Shown here piece by piece: positions 9,625 through 18,480 of a stretch of 45,675 bases of DNA. This stretch comes from Chryseobacterium gleum (GTDB lineage Bacteria; Bacteroidota; Bacteroidia; Flavobacteriales_F; PHOS-HE28). Made by a program: the position numbers and the translations under genes. The stretch is from positions 1 through 45,675 of the forward strand of contig CAMCAZ010000025.1 in NCBI GenBank assembly GCA_945872795.1. Direction: 5' to 3'. Position 1 is the stretch's first letter. Each line of letters begins with the position of its first letter. Below the pieces are notes generated by a model. That model was given only the letters and a program-made list of their open reading frames with translations, was not told where the DNA came from and did not search any database.

Positions 9625-11946
9625 ATGTACCAAGGAATACGGCTGCTGCTGGCGCTGCTCGCATCAGGGATGGTGTTGGGGGCGAACGCCCAGTGTTGCG
9701 ATTACCTGCTGAACATGAGCGACAGCTACGGCGATGGCTGGAACGGCGGTCAGTTGACCGTGTCGGTGAACGGGTCGCTTGTGGGAACCTATGCGGCGGT
9801 GGGTGGTGGTTCCACGGCATCGTTCACCATTTGTAATGGCGACCAGTTGTCCCTGACCTACACATCGGGCGATTGGGAGAACGAGAACACCTACCAGATC
9901 TTCGGCCCTGCAGGCAACTTCGTGTTCGGCGATGGTCCCGATCCGGCCATCGGAACGGTGTTCACCGGGGTGGGTGATTGTGATCAGGTGCCTCCGCCAG
10001 GCGCTGTGCCTTGTGCTGCGCTTCCCATCGATACGGTCGATTGCCTGATCGTGGACAACAGTGGTCTGCTGGGTTCCGGCCTGAGCCCGGGTTGTGCAAA
10101 CTTCCAAGGTGGTGACATCTGGTTCACCATGCCCGTTCCGCCCTCGGGCAATGTGAGCGTTGCCACGGCTTCCACCAATGGATTGAACGATACCGGCATC
10201 GCCATGTGGACCGGGACCGACTGCACGGCATTGACCCTGCGCGGTTGTGATGATGACGGCGGTGATGACTATTTCTCCCTGCTATCGGCTTACGAATTGC
10301 CGCCAGGGGAGACCCTGTTCATCCAGGCCTTCGGCTATGGTGGTGGCACGGGCGCCTTCGAGCTTTGCGTCTCCGACCTTGGGACCGTGACGCTGGAAAG
10401 CTCCGAACTGCCGATCGTGATGATCAACACCTTAGATCAGGACATTCCTTTTGACGGCCGCATCGATGCGGTGATGGACATCAAGTACAACGGTCCGGGC
10501 AACCTTACCTCCGTCAGCGACCCTTCCAATGAGTACAGCGGTGCGGTGGGCATCGGGGTACGCGGAGCCACTTCCGCAGGCTATCCCCAACGCCCCTACA
10601 ACATTGAAACGCGCACGGATTCCGGGACCAACAACAACGTTCCGATCCTGGGTCTGCCAGCGGAGAACGATTGGTTCCTGTTGTCCAATTACAACGACCG
10701 TTCGCTGGTGCGCAATGCCTTGGCCTTCTCGCTGGCACGCCAGATGGGCGAGTACGCGCCCCGCACGCATCTCTGCGAAGTGCTGGTCGACAGCGTCTAC
10801 AAAGGCATCTACACCTTCGGCGAGAAGATCAAGCGTGATGCAGGTCGGGTGGCCATCGCCACACTGAACGTGGATGAGAACACCGGAGATGATGTCACCG
10901 GGGGGTATATCCTGCAACAGAACCTCCGAGATGCGAACAACAGTTTCCAGTCGAACTTTTCGCCCATCGACCACCCTGGGTTCGATGTCCACTTCCTGTA
11001 TGAGTATCCGGAACCCGAAGTGATCAGCCCGGAGCAGCGGAACTACATCGCCTCCTATGTGGACACCTTGGAGACCGCGCTATACAGTCCCAACTACGAC
11101 GATCCCGAGACCGGTTACCGCAGCTACCTCGATGTGCCTTCGTTCATCACCTATTTCCTGGTGAACGAGCTTGCGCGCAACAACGACGGCTTCAAGAAGA
11201 GCGTGTTCTTCCACAAGGACAAGAACTCGAACGGGGGGAGGCTCAAGGCTGGTCCGGTGTGGGACTTCGACTGGGCGTGGAAGACCCTCTACGGCTGTTC
11301 CATCTTCGAGAACAACGATGGCAGCGGCTGGGCGCACCTGATCAACGACTGCCCCACGGACAACTACTCCTGCGGCTGGTACGTGCGCCTTCTGCAGGAC
11401 AGCACCTTCAATGCCCAACTGCGCTGCACGTATGAGGACCATCGCAGTTCCATCCTGAGCAACGAGAGCATCTTCGCCTACATCGACAGTGTGGGTGCCC
11501 TGGTGCAGAACGCTCAGGCCCGGCATTTCCAGAAGTGGCCCATACTCGGTGTGAGCGGTCCGGCGCCCGAGGTGTTCCCTGTCGCCACCACCTACGCAGC
11601 GGAGCTCGATTCGTTGAAGGGCTGGATCGGCCGCAGGCTCATTTGGTTGGATGCCAACATCCCCGGTCTCTGCACCAATGTGGCGGTGCGGGAGATGGAG
11701 CGCGCTCCGGCTCTGGCGGTCTACCCGAACCCCAGCACAGGGCAGTTCCGTTTCCAGGGCGACCTGGCGGGCAGTGGGCCATGGACACTTTCGGTGGTCG
11801 ATGTGAGTGGTCGCGAGGTCCAGCGCGTTGTATTGGCACCCGGCGCTCAACTGTTCGATCACACGATCCCATGGCAGGGAGCGTACACCTATGTGGTGAG
11901 GCGCGGGAAGGATGCCGTGCAGCAGGGGCGTTTGATCGTGCTGTAG
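9625..11946 (+). CDS. secreted CotH-kinase family protein with T9SS sorting domain
   Basis: 773 residues from the ATG at 9625; this start begins a clean signal peptide (MYQGIRLLLALLASGMVLGA, cleaved near NAQ-CC), whereas the frame open to 9475 has no such feature. After the signal come two beta-rich modules (about 24-125 and 130-250), the first with the repeated GDGW-type motif seen in secreted Bacteroidota proteins, then a CotH-like atypical kinase domain (about 255-650) including YNDRSLVRNALAFSLARQMG, YKGIYTFGEKIKRD and GPVWDFDWAWK. The C-terminal 80 residues are a type A T9SS sorting domain (VYPNPSTGQFRFQG to GRLIVL). CotH proteins phosphorylate spore-coat proteins in Bacillus; the substrate of secreted Bacteroidota members is unknown. 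Monocistronic. Confidence 0.9.
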   Translation: MYQGIRLLLALLASGMVLGANAQCCDYLLNMSDSYGDGWNGGQLTVSVNGSLVGTYAAVGGGSTASFTICNGDQLSLTYTSGDWENENTYQIFGPAGNFVFGDGPDPAIGTVFTGVGDCDQVPPPGAVPCAALPIDTVDCLIVDNSGLLGSGLSPGCANFQGGDIWFTMPVPPSGNVSVATASTNGLNDTGIAMWTGTDCTALTLRGCDDDGGDDYFSLLSAYELPPGETLFIQAFGYGGGTGAFELCVSDLGTVTLESSELPIVMINTLDQDIPFDGRIDAVMDIKYNGPGNLTSVSDPSNEYSGAVGIGVRGATSAGYPQRPYNIETRTDSGTNNNVPILGLPAENDWFLLSNYNDRSLVRNALAFSLARQMGEYAPRTHLCEVLVDSVYKGIYTFGEKIKRDAGRVAIATLNVDENTGDDVTGGYILQQNLRDANNSFQSNFSPIDHPGFDVHFLYEYPEPEVISPEQRNYIASYVDTLETALYSPNYDDPETGYRSYLDVPSFITYFLVNELARNNDGFKKSVFFHKDKNSNGGRLKAGPVWDFDWAWKTLYGCSIFENNDGSGWAHLINDCPTDNYSCGWYVRLLQDSTFNAQLRCTYEDHRSSILSNESIFAYIDSVGALVQNAQARHFQKWPILGVSGPAPEVFPVATTYAAELDSLKGWIGRRLIWLDANIPGLCTNVAVREMERAPALAVYPNPSTGQFRFQGDLAGSGPWTLSVVDVSGREVQRVVLAPGAQLFDHTIPWQGAYTYVVRRGKDAVQQGRLIVL

Positions 11947-12140
11947 GGTTCCGCGAGGGCACGAATGATCAGTTGACGAGTGGGGCATTTCCATCCCATA
12001 GCTGGTCGTTGGCGGGTTTCACGGTGCTTCGGTGCATCCCTGCCATGATGGTCCGCCATCAAGGCTGATGCGGAATGACCATTGTCAGTGAATTCCGTGC
12101 AATGCGGTGCTAGCTTCATGGCATACCAACACCTTCCACC

Positions 12141-12620
12141 ATGGAAACGAGCGTTATGGAACACACGGTGAACATGATCACATGGCCGGGTCGTACCTAT
12201 ATGGTGCGGCGCGTGCATGTTCCCTTGAACAAGCTTCCTGACTTTTTTGCCGAGACCTATGCGGCCATGGTCCAGGCCCTTGCGGAGCGGGGTATCCGGC
12301 CTCAGGGTCTGCCCAGTGCCATCTATTACAGTGTGGATGAGGATGGGCGCGATACCGATGTCGCCGCCGCCATACCCGTGTCGCTGAACCTGCCGGACAT
12401 TCCCGGTTTCGATCAGGTGACCATCCCGAGTTCGAGAGCGCTGATGGTCGAATATGCCGGGCCCTATGAATACATGGGTGCGGCTTACGATGCCTTGGTG
12501 GATCGCCTACGTACGGACGGTCTGGAGCCAGGTTGGATGCTGGAGGAGTACCTCTCCGATCCCACTGCTGATCCGGACCCAGGGCACTGGCGCACCAACA
12601 TCATCTGGACGGTGCAGTGA
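12141..12620 (+). CDS. GyrI-like / AraC effector-binding domain protein
   Basis: 159 residues covering a single GyrI-like (SOUL/bacterial transcription effector-binding) fold, a barrel that binds small molecules or proteins. The ARG-like segment IPSSRALMVEYAGPYEYMGAAY and the acidic ending LEEYLSDPTADPDPGHWRTN are typical; WRTNI corresponds to the conserved terminal strand. There is no DNA-binding domain, so it acts as a free-standing ligand-binding protein; some family members hydrolyse cyclopropanone-type electrophiles. The ATG at 12141 is used; a second ATG at 12156 is possible. No operon partner. Confidence 0.85.
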   Translation: METSVMEHTVNMITWPGRTYMVRRVHVPLNKLPDFFAETYAAMVQALAERGIRPQGLPSAIYYSVDEDGRDTDVAAAIPVSLNLPDIPGFDQVTIPSSRALMVEYAGPYEYMGAAYDALVDRLRTDGLEPGWMLEEYLSDPTADPDPGHWRTNIIWTVQ

Positions 12621-12810
12621 ACTGATGGAGCGGGGGCGCTGTACCTGTCAACCACGGTGGGGGTCAAAGCCCAGCCTGGCTGTACGGTCGACCCATTCCT
12701 TGCTGCATGAAAAGGATCAGATGCTCAACTGAATAGTGACACCTGTTCCCTGGTGGAGTGGATGCCGGCAATTCCGGGACTTGGGAATGGGTGCGATTCC
12801 TGTCCGGTCC

Positions 12811-13098
12811 TCAGCGCAAATCGCTCATCACCCCTTCGATGGCATCCTTCAGTTTCTCGCAGCTGCGGATGGTGTCTGCGAAGCGCTCCGGTCCCATGCC
12901 CATGGCATTTTCCCGCACGGCATCCACGAGGTGGGGCAGGTGGGTGCAACGCGGCTCGGTTCCGATGCCATGTTCCAGCTGCTGGTCGACGTCGGCCACC
13001 AGCGCGTCATCCAGGTGACCCTGGCGCAGTTCGGTCTGCAGCATCAGCACCGTGCGGCGCAGTACACGTAGACGGCGGGCCAGGTCCAGGTCGTTCAT
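12811..13098 (-). CDS. hypothetical protein, helical, with a decayed paralogue at 23.1 kb
   Basis: 95 residues starting at MNDLDLARRLRVLRRTVLML; this ATG is preferred over one ten codons upstream because the broken paralogue at 23122-23407 also starts at NDL. The sequence is mostly charged helix with no recognised domain and no membrane segment. Colinear similarity to the translated remnant at 23 kb (NDL-RL-LRR-LMLxT, VDA-RE, L-DA-E-MS) shows that this is a real family rather than a chance frame. Function unknown. Confidence 0.65.
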   Translation of the reverse strand: MNDLDLARRLRVLRRTVLMLQTELRQGHLDDALVADVDQQLEHGIGTEPRCTHLPHLVDAVRENAMGMGPERFADTIRSCEKLKDAIEGVMSDLR

Positions 13099-13224
13099 CG
13101 GGTGCGAAGGTCGCGCACTCAACCTCATCGTCGAAAGGCGCGATGCACAAAGGTGGCGACAGTGGCCAGGTCTTCGGGTCGCGATCGTTGGCGCTCAGCG
13201 GTTAACAGGACTGGTGAGCCTGTG

Positions 13225-13419
13225 CTAGCACCGCTCCTCCAACTCCCGCTCGATCAGCCCCATCAGCGTCAGGATGCGCTTCTCGGTGGTGCCATAGATC
13301 CTCACCATATATCCGCAGATGAAGAGGTTGGGTCGCAGCGACCCGATGAACACACGATCGTCCATCAACGCTTCTGGGCCGTAGGGTTGGCCGCTGACCC
13401 ACAGGGTGTCCAGGTGCAC
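13225..13419 (-). CDS. possible small hypothetical ORF
   Basis: A 64-codon frame from a GTG at 13419, reading HLDTLWVSGQPYGPEALMDD and ending in ERELEERC. Its frame runs back unbroken to the stop codon of the T9SS gene upstream on the same strand, so it may be a small downstream cistron or the C-terminal remnant of a lost gene. The composition looks protein-like, but I recognise no family and there is no strong start signal. Confidence 0.3.
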   Translation of the reverse strand: MHLDTLWVSGQPYGPEALMDDRVFIGSLRPNLFICGYMVRIYGTTEKRILTLMGLIERELEERC

Positions 13420-13443
13420 CTTTTCATGGAGCTTCGAAAGGCC

Positions 13444-14322
13444 TCACTGGCGCAGCACCGTTCCGCGATAACGCTGGTGGTCGCCATTCACCTCCATCAG
13501 GTACGAGCCGCTGGGCAGGCCTCCCAAGTCCAAGGACAAGCGTTCAGCCCCGGTGGCCTTGTCAGTGTGCACGATGCGCCCATCGGCACTGCGCACGGTG
13601 ACCTGCCAGATCCCCCCTGGCTCAAGGCCGCTCACCGTCACCCGACCATCGGCGGTGGGGTTGGGGTGAAGGTTCATCGTGCTTGTGCTGATGGCGTCCA
13701 CGTCCATGATGAGCTCGCATTCGCCGGCATCAGGCACCAGCAGTGGGAATCGCAGGGTGTCCGCGTAGCTCATGCATTCCAGCTCGATCATGTAGTTCGA
13801 CACGTTGATCCAGGGTTCGGTGAGCAGGCCCCACGTGTTGCCGATGCCCTCGATCCAGGTAGCACCCTCCTGCAGGTAGATCGCCCGCCGGCCACCGAGA
13901 TCATCGCGGACCTCCGTGCTCGACACGGTCACTTCCTGGGTGAAACCAAGGGTCGGGTCGAGAGCCTGCTCGTAGTACACCTCCACGCTCTCGCCGGCCT
14001 GCAGGGTGAAGTCATAGATCAGGTGTTCATCGGATGTGCCGCCGGGGACGTAATACACCCGTCCGGCATCGTTCCGGAACGCTCCCTTGTAGCCTCCCAG
14101 GCAGAATTCGAGCTTGGTGTAGGTGGTGGTATTGATCGTGGTATCGTTGCCGAATGTGCACAGGTTCTGCACATCCAGTAGGGTGAATACCGCAGGCGGC
14201 GGAAAGGGTTCCACGCCATAGAGCGTGTTCACCCAGCGTGCACCCGTGGTGGGCAGGGGGAAGTTCTGACCGTGGGTCAGTGTGGCGGTAACCAGGAAAA
14301 GAAGGAGCGTAGCGTGTTTCAT
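13444..14322 (-). CDS. secreted protein with T9SS type A sorting domain
   Basis: 292 residues from the ATG at 14322, chosen because it opens a signal peptide (MKHATLLLFLVTATLTHG, cleaved before QNF); the longer frame to 14415 adds a polar tail. The middle (about 20-215) is beta-rich without a recognised domain and contains two cysteine pairs. The last 75 residues form a T9SS type A domain (LHPNPTADGRVTVSG, then LPSGSYLMEVNGD and a basic end). It should be exported through the outer membrane and anchored or released. Divergent from the hydrolase gene at 14433. Confidence 0.85.
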   Translation of the reverse strand: MKHATLLLFLVTATLTHGQNFPLPTTGARWVNTLYGVEPFPPPAVFTLLDVQNLCTFGNDTTINTTTYTKLEFCLGGYKGAFRNDAGRVYYVPGGTSDEHLIYDFTLQAGESVEVYYEQALDPTLGFTQEVTVSSTEVRDDLGGRRAIYLQEGATWIEGIGNTWGLLTEPWINVSNYMIELECMSYADTLRFPLLVPDAGECELIMDVDAISTSTMNLHPNPTADGRVTVSGLEPGGIWQVTVRSADGRIVHTDKATGAERLSLDLGGLPSGSYLMEVNGDHQRYRGTVLRQ

Positions 14323-14432
14323 GGGTGCGCTTTTCAGGAAGACAGTGGTCCATCGCCGATCGCTGCTTGAACAAAGGTCGGATAGGATGCGAGGATGACG
14401 TGCATGACCGCGCACCGCAGCACCTTTGCACC

Positions 14433-15521
14433 ATGCGTTCCCTGTTCCAACGGCTTCCGGTCGCCCTGCTCGCCATATCGCTCGCCTCTTGCAACGTGGT
14501 GCAACTGATGGAACGGAAGGCGGAACGGGCTTTCCGTAAGAGCGGACTGCAGGAGCACACCTACATCACGCCGGAAGGCCCCCGCCATGTCTGGGCCAGC
14601 GCGACTACCGGAAAACCCTGGCTGATGCTGGTCCATGGCGTCACCGGCAGCTGCGCCCAGTATGCCATCAATGTGAAGGAACTGGCCCGGCACCATGACC
14701 TGGTGGTGCCCGACCTCATCGGCCACGGCAAGAGCACCGATACTTGGACCGGGAACAGCGTGGATGAGCAGGTGCGGCACCTGCAGCTGTTGGTGGACAG
14801 CCTGGCGATCAACGAGACCATCTCGGTGGTGGGCAACTCTTACGGCGGCGCAATTGTGGCCAACTATGCCGAGCAGCATCCCCAGTACACACGCCTGCTG
14901 GTGATCTACGATGGACCGGCCAACGCCTACACCAAGGCCATCGCCGACAGCATGGCGCGCGTGATCGGTGCCACGGACATCCTGGACTTTTTTGCGACCG
15001 AAACGCCCGAAGAGCGCCTGCGGAACATCAACGCGGTGATGGCCAAGCCCCGATGGATACCCCGCTTTGCCATCCGTCAGATCCAGGAGGCCAGTGCCGC
15101 ACGCCAGCCCATCTACCAAGGCCTGCTGAAGGACTTGGTGCAACGTGATGCGCAGTACGTGACCAAGCGCTACATGTGGACCATGCCCACCTTCGTGCTC
15201 TGGGGTGCCAAGGACGGGCTGATCCCGCCGTTCGTGGGTGAGGGCATCGTACGCATCAACGACATCCCTGCCGAGCGCTACATCGTGTTCCCCGACGCCG
15301 GGCACGTGGCGAACATCGAGATCCCCAAAGCCTTCAACGAAACCCTGCTGAAGGTGCTGCGCACGGAACCCGGTCCCTGTCCCGAACCCACCCTGGTGAG
15401 CGATGGTCCCTGCACATTGGACTACGACCCCTACTGCGGGTGTGACGGACGAACCTATCCCAACAAATGCGCGGCCTGGCGGGCAGGTGTACGGGTGGTG
15501 GGCCGGGGAGAATGCCGGTGA
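14433..15521 (+). CDS. lipoprotein alpha/beta hydrolase with C-terminal Kazal-like domain
   Basis: 362 residues. A lipobox (LLAISLASC, lipidated Cys20) marks an anchored lipoprotein; the ATG at 14433 is chosen because it opens that signal. Residues about 45-310 are an alpha/beta hydrolase: oxyanion segment VHGVTG, nucleophile elbow GNSYGG with Ser136, acid Asp251 (WGAKDG) and His281 (PDAGH), so the triad is complete. After residue 310 comes a cysteine-rich module with YDPYCGCDGRTYPNKC, matching Kazal-type protease inhibitor domains, with six cysteines at 316, 327, 335, 337, 346 and 361. Substrate unknown. Kazal domains are common as small lipoproteins in Bacteroidota, but their attachment to a hydrolase is unusual. 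Confidence 0.88.
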   Translation: MRSLFQRLPVALLAISLASCNVVQLMERKAERAFRKSGLQEHTYITPEGPRHVWASATTGKPWLMLVHGVTGSCAQYAINVKELARHHDLVVPDLIGHGKSTDTWTGNSVDEQVRHLQLLVDSLAINETISVVGNSYGGAIVANYAEQHPQYTRLLVIYDGPANAYTKAIADSMARVIGATDILDFFATETPEERLRNINAVMAKPRWIPRFAIRQIQEASAARQPIYQGLLKDLVQRDAQYVTKRYMWTMPTFVLWGAKDGLIPPFVGEGIVRINDIPAERYIVFPDAGHVANIEIPKAFNETLLKVLRTEPGPCPEPTLVSDGPCTLDYDPYCGCDGRTYPNKCAAWRAGVRVVGRGECR

Positions 15522-15628
15522 TCATGGGACATGGCCAGGAACGCTGCGCGCACTCCCTGTGGCAGTAATATTCCGGATGATGGTGCCGGGACAAGGCCTG
15601 ATGGAGATCCCCTGAGTACGTTCGCGCC

Positions 15629-16861
15629 GTGCAGCTCATCCAGCGTGCTTTCCGCGGTTATGTCGCGTCCTTCACCGGCTTCAGCCGCGAGGTGTGGCTG
15701 CTCACGCTCGTCACCTTCATCAACCGGGCGGGGACCATGGTGGTGCCCTTCCTATCGCTCTACCTCACCAAGGACATGGGCCTCACGCTGGGCCAGGTGG
15801 GCTGGGTGATGAGCAGTTTCGGCGCGGGCTCCGTGGTGGGTTCCTGGCTCGGCGGCAAGCTCAGTGATAAGCTAGGCTTCTACGACGTAATGATCGGTGC
15901 CCTGCTCACCTCCGGCCTCGCTTTCATCATGCTGCAGTTCGTGCATGGTTTCGTGCCCTTCTGCATTGCCATCTTCTTCCTGCTGGTCCTCTCCGATGCC
16001 TACCGACCGGCGATGTTCGTCGCCGTGCGCAGCTACGCCCGGCCGGAGAACCGCACGCGTGCCGTCACCCTCATCCGCCTCGCCATCAACCTCGGGTTCA
16101 GCCTGGGACCTGCACTGGGCGGAGCTATCATCGCTTGGTTGGGCTACAGCGGTCTCTTTTGGATCGATGGCCTGACCTGCATCGGGGCCATGCTCATCAT
16201 GCTGGTGGGACTGCCGCGCAAACAGGCGCAGAAGGACAACGATGCCGCGCGCAGCAAAGCACAAGGTTCGCCTTGGTCCGACCGTCCCTACCTTTTCTTC
16301 CTCGCCACCGTCACGCTCATCTGCATCCCTTTCCTGCAGTACTTCAGCACGGTACCGCTCTTCTACAGCGAGGTACATCACCTCAGTGAGGAGTATATCG
16401 GCCTGCTGCTCGCCAGCAACGGCTTCTTCATCTTCCTGGTGGAGATGCCACTGGTGAAGTTCTGCGAGGACAAGGGCTACGGCCTGCACACCATCCTGCG
16501 TTTCAGTGTGGTCCTTTTCGCTCTCAGCTTCCTCGTGCTCAACCTCCTGCCCACGATCACCTTCCTCTGGGTGGGCATGTTCTTCATGACGGTGGGCGAG
16601 ATGCTCAACTTTCCCTTCATGAACCGCTTCGCCTACGACCGTGCCGACCGAGGCCAGCCGGGCTCGTACATGGCGCTGTTCACCATCTCCTGGAGCGTGG
16701 CGCACATCATCGGCCACACCCTCGGCCTCAACCTGGTGGAGCACTTCGGCTACGTCAGCACCTGGTATGTCTTTGCCGTGGTGCTGCTGTTGTGCCTAGT
16801 GATGCTCTACGGTCTGGAGCGCATGGTGAAGCGGGAATACCTCGGGAGCGGAACCACGTGA
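15629..16861 (+). CDS. MFS transporter (drug/metabolite efflux-like)
   Basis: 410 residues with about twelve transmembrane helices in two halves separated by a charged loop at about 190-215 (KQAQKDNDAARSKAQ). The motif A region between helices 2 and 3 (GGKLSDKLGFYDVM) and RAVTLIRLAINLGFSLGPALGG in helices 4-5 are typical of H+-coupled major-facilitator exporters. The substrate is unknown. Translation starts at a GTG; TACGTTCG, a relaxed -7 element, lies just upstream (15617-15624). It follows the hydrolase by 107 bases, so co-transcription is possible. Confidence 0.9.
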   Translation: MQLIQRAFRGYVASFTGFSREVWLLTLVTFINRAGTMVVPFLSLYLTKDMGLTLGQVGWVMSSFGAGSVVGSWLGGKLSDKLGFYDVMIGALLTSGLAFIMLQFVHGFVPFCIAIFFLLVLSDAYRPAMFVAVRSYARPENRTRAVTLIRLAINLGFSLGPALGGAIIAWLGYSGLFWIDGLTCIGAMLIMLVGLPRKQAQKDNDAARSKAQGSPWSDRPYLFFLATVTLICIPFLQYFSTVPLFYSEVHHLSEEYIGLLLASNGFFIFLVEMPLVKFCEDKGYGLHTILRFSVVLFALSFLVLNLLPTITFLWVGMFFMTVGEMLNFPFMNRFAYDRADRGQPGSYMALFTISWSVAHIIGHTLGLNLVEHFGYVSTWYVFAVVLLLCLVMLYGLERMVKREYLGSGTT

Positions 16862-16898
16862 TCAGGGCAACGATCCAGCTATTGTTCCACAGTGTGCC

Positions 16899-18080
16899 TC
16901 AGCGCACCTCCAACACCTGACCTTCCTCCACCCAGGTCTGTGCCCGCACGCCGAGTTCCCCGCCCGGCACATCGCTGACGATCTCCAGGGTACCGATGAT
17001 CGGCCGGCCGTATTCCATGATACGATAGACCAACGCACCGGTTGATGCCTTCGCATCGTACGCCCACCCCCAGCTGTTTTTCGGCATGACGACCGGTTGG
17101 AACAAGACCGGGACGAACACACGCTCACCATCGGCTGGGCCCCAAACGAACAAGTTCCCCGCCAGGCCATTCGCCAGTCGCTCCGGCGTAAGAGTCTGGC
17201 CATCGCGTAGTCGGAACGGCCCCAGCCCGCCCCAGCGCTCGCGGGTCATCAATAGCATGGTGCCTGGCAAGATTGATAGGCCACGCACAAATTGCCCCGG
17301 TTCCCCGGTCCCATGTGCATCTTCTACATGCCCTGTGATCACCAGGTCATCCACCTCGTCGCCGTTCAGGTTCACCCGCTCATCCGGCGGGATGCCCGGT
17401 GGCACCATCACCTGCGGCTCCACCGGTTCATGGCCGAAGTCGAAGGGCGGTTCCTGGTCATCGCGCTTTAGTACCATACGGTCGCCTTCCTCACCATAGC
17501 CGTTCGGTACACGCTCCACATGCTTCGTCCTGACCACCACCCGGCCATAGGGATAAGGCAGCTCGAACGCGAAGGCCGCGACGCTCGTGCCGAGGTGGTT
17601 CGCGCTACGCAGCACCAGCGTGTGCCCGTCGTGATGATCGCCCGCACCAAACCAACCGTCCTGGTCCTTCGTTATCGCCGGGCCGAACGGCCGCTCCAGC
17701 AGCCAGAACTCCGTGGGGTGGTCCTCATCGGTCCAGCTCAGTTGCTTGAAGTGGATGCGCGCAGCGAACAGGCCGGTGTCGAGCCGTGTGCTGTCCTCCA
17801 GCGTGTACCAGCGCTGGTTGCTGGGTGTGCTCCACATCAGGACCGCTGTACCGCTCAGCGTTCGCACGCCCAGTATGCACTTTCCCAAGTATCCGGGTTG
17901 CTCAGGGTCGGAGATGTGGATCGTTCTGCTGGTGATGAGCAGGTCCGCGATGCCATCGCCGGTCACGTCCACGTATTCATCGGGCGGAGGACCGGGGATG
18001 ATGCGGTCGGTCAAGGGTGTTACCTGCGCGACAGCGGGAAGTGCGCAAAGGAGTAGGAGGGCGAGAGCAGCGGGCCACAT
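16899..18080 (-). CDS. secreted hypothetical protein with two EF-hand-like D-x-D-G modules (operon gene 5)
   Basis: 393 residues from the ATG at 18080, which opens a signal peptide (MWPAALALLLLCALPAVAQV). Two modules share the pattern PPDE-x-V-x(3)-GD-x(2)-D-L-x-I-T, a long insert, then R-L-x-GT-x-LM: YVDVTGDGIADLLI at about 36-49 and VNLNGDEVDDLVI at about 245. These calcium-loop-like stretches recall EF-hand/dockerin or FG-GAP loops. A related module occurs in the gene at 18477. No T9SS domain is present. It starts 4 bases after the stop of the previous gene, so it is the last member of a five-gene operon. Function unknown. Confidence 0.75.
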   Translation of the reverse strand: MWPAALALLLLCALPAVAQVTPLTDRIIPGPPPDEYVDVTGDGIADLLITSRTIHISDPEQPGYLGKCILGVRTLSGTAVLMWSTPSNQRWYTLEDSTRLDTGLFAARIHFKQLSWTDEDHPTEFWLLERPFGPAITKDQDGWFGAGDHHDGHTLVLRSANHLGTSVAAFAFELPYPYGRVVVRTKHVERVPNGYGEEGDRMVLKRDDQEPPFDFGHEPVEPQVMVPPGIPPDERVNLNGDEVDDLVITGHVEDAHGTGEPGQFVRGLSILPGTMLLMTRERWGGLGPFRLRDGQTLTPERLANGLAGNLFVWGPADGERVFVPVLFQPVVMPKNSWGWAYDAKASTGALVYRIMEYGRPIIGTLEIVSDVPGGELGVRAQTWVEEGQVLEVR

Positions 18081-18084
18081 GCGA

Positions 18085-18480
18085 TCAGGGTACGAAGAGG
18101 TCGCGTCGCGAAACATGGCACGGCGGTGTGAAGGCGATCCGGTCAAGGCAGGCATGGTCTTCCCAGTTGGTACGGACGGTGATGCTGGTATCGCTGAACA
18201 GCCGCCGGACCACGAGGCTGCCGTAGCGCGCGTCATTGCATCGCTTGATCTCCACGCGACTGCCGCGGTCGCAGGTGATGCCACTGATACGCACTGCGTA
18301 CCAACCATGCTCGTCCGTCGTGATCACCTGTTCACCGATCATCAGCGTGGTGGTGCGCAGCACATCCTTGGTGGCTTGGTCGTACGCGTAGCCTTCCATT
18401 GTGTATGAAAAAGCCATGCCCTTGCCGAATGCCACCGGAGCCAGCAGCAGCAAAAGGAGCAGGACCGAGGTCCGTTTCAT
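18085..18480 (-). CDS. secreted hypothetical protein (operon gene 4)
   Basis: 131 residues: a signal peptide (MKRTSVLLLLLLLAPVAFG), then a compact beta-rich domain resembling a carboxypeptidase-regulatory/transthyretin-like fold (GYAYDQATKDVLRTTTLMIG followed by TTDEHGWYAVRI), the kind of segment that in Bacteroidota describes a modifiable surface module; this reading is tentative. Three cysteines (CDRG, RCND, HACLD) may form a disulfide. The start codon overlaps the stop of the preceding gene by four bases (ATGA), indicating translational coupling. Confidence 0.7.
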   Translation of the reverse strand: MKRTSVLLLLLLLAPVAFGKGMAFSYTMEGYAYDQATKDVLRTTTLMIGEQVITTDEHGWYAVRISGITCDRGSRVEIKRCNDARYGSLVVRRLFSDTSITVRTNWEDHACLDRIAFTPPCHVSRRDLFVP

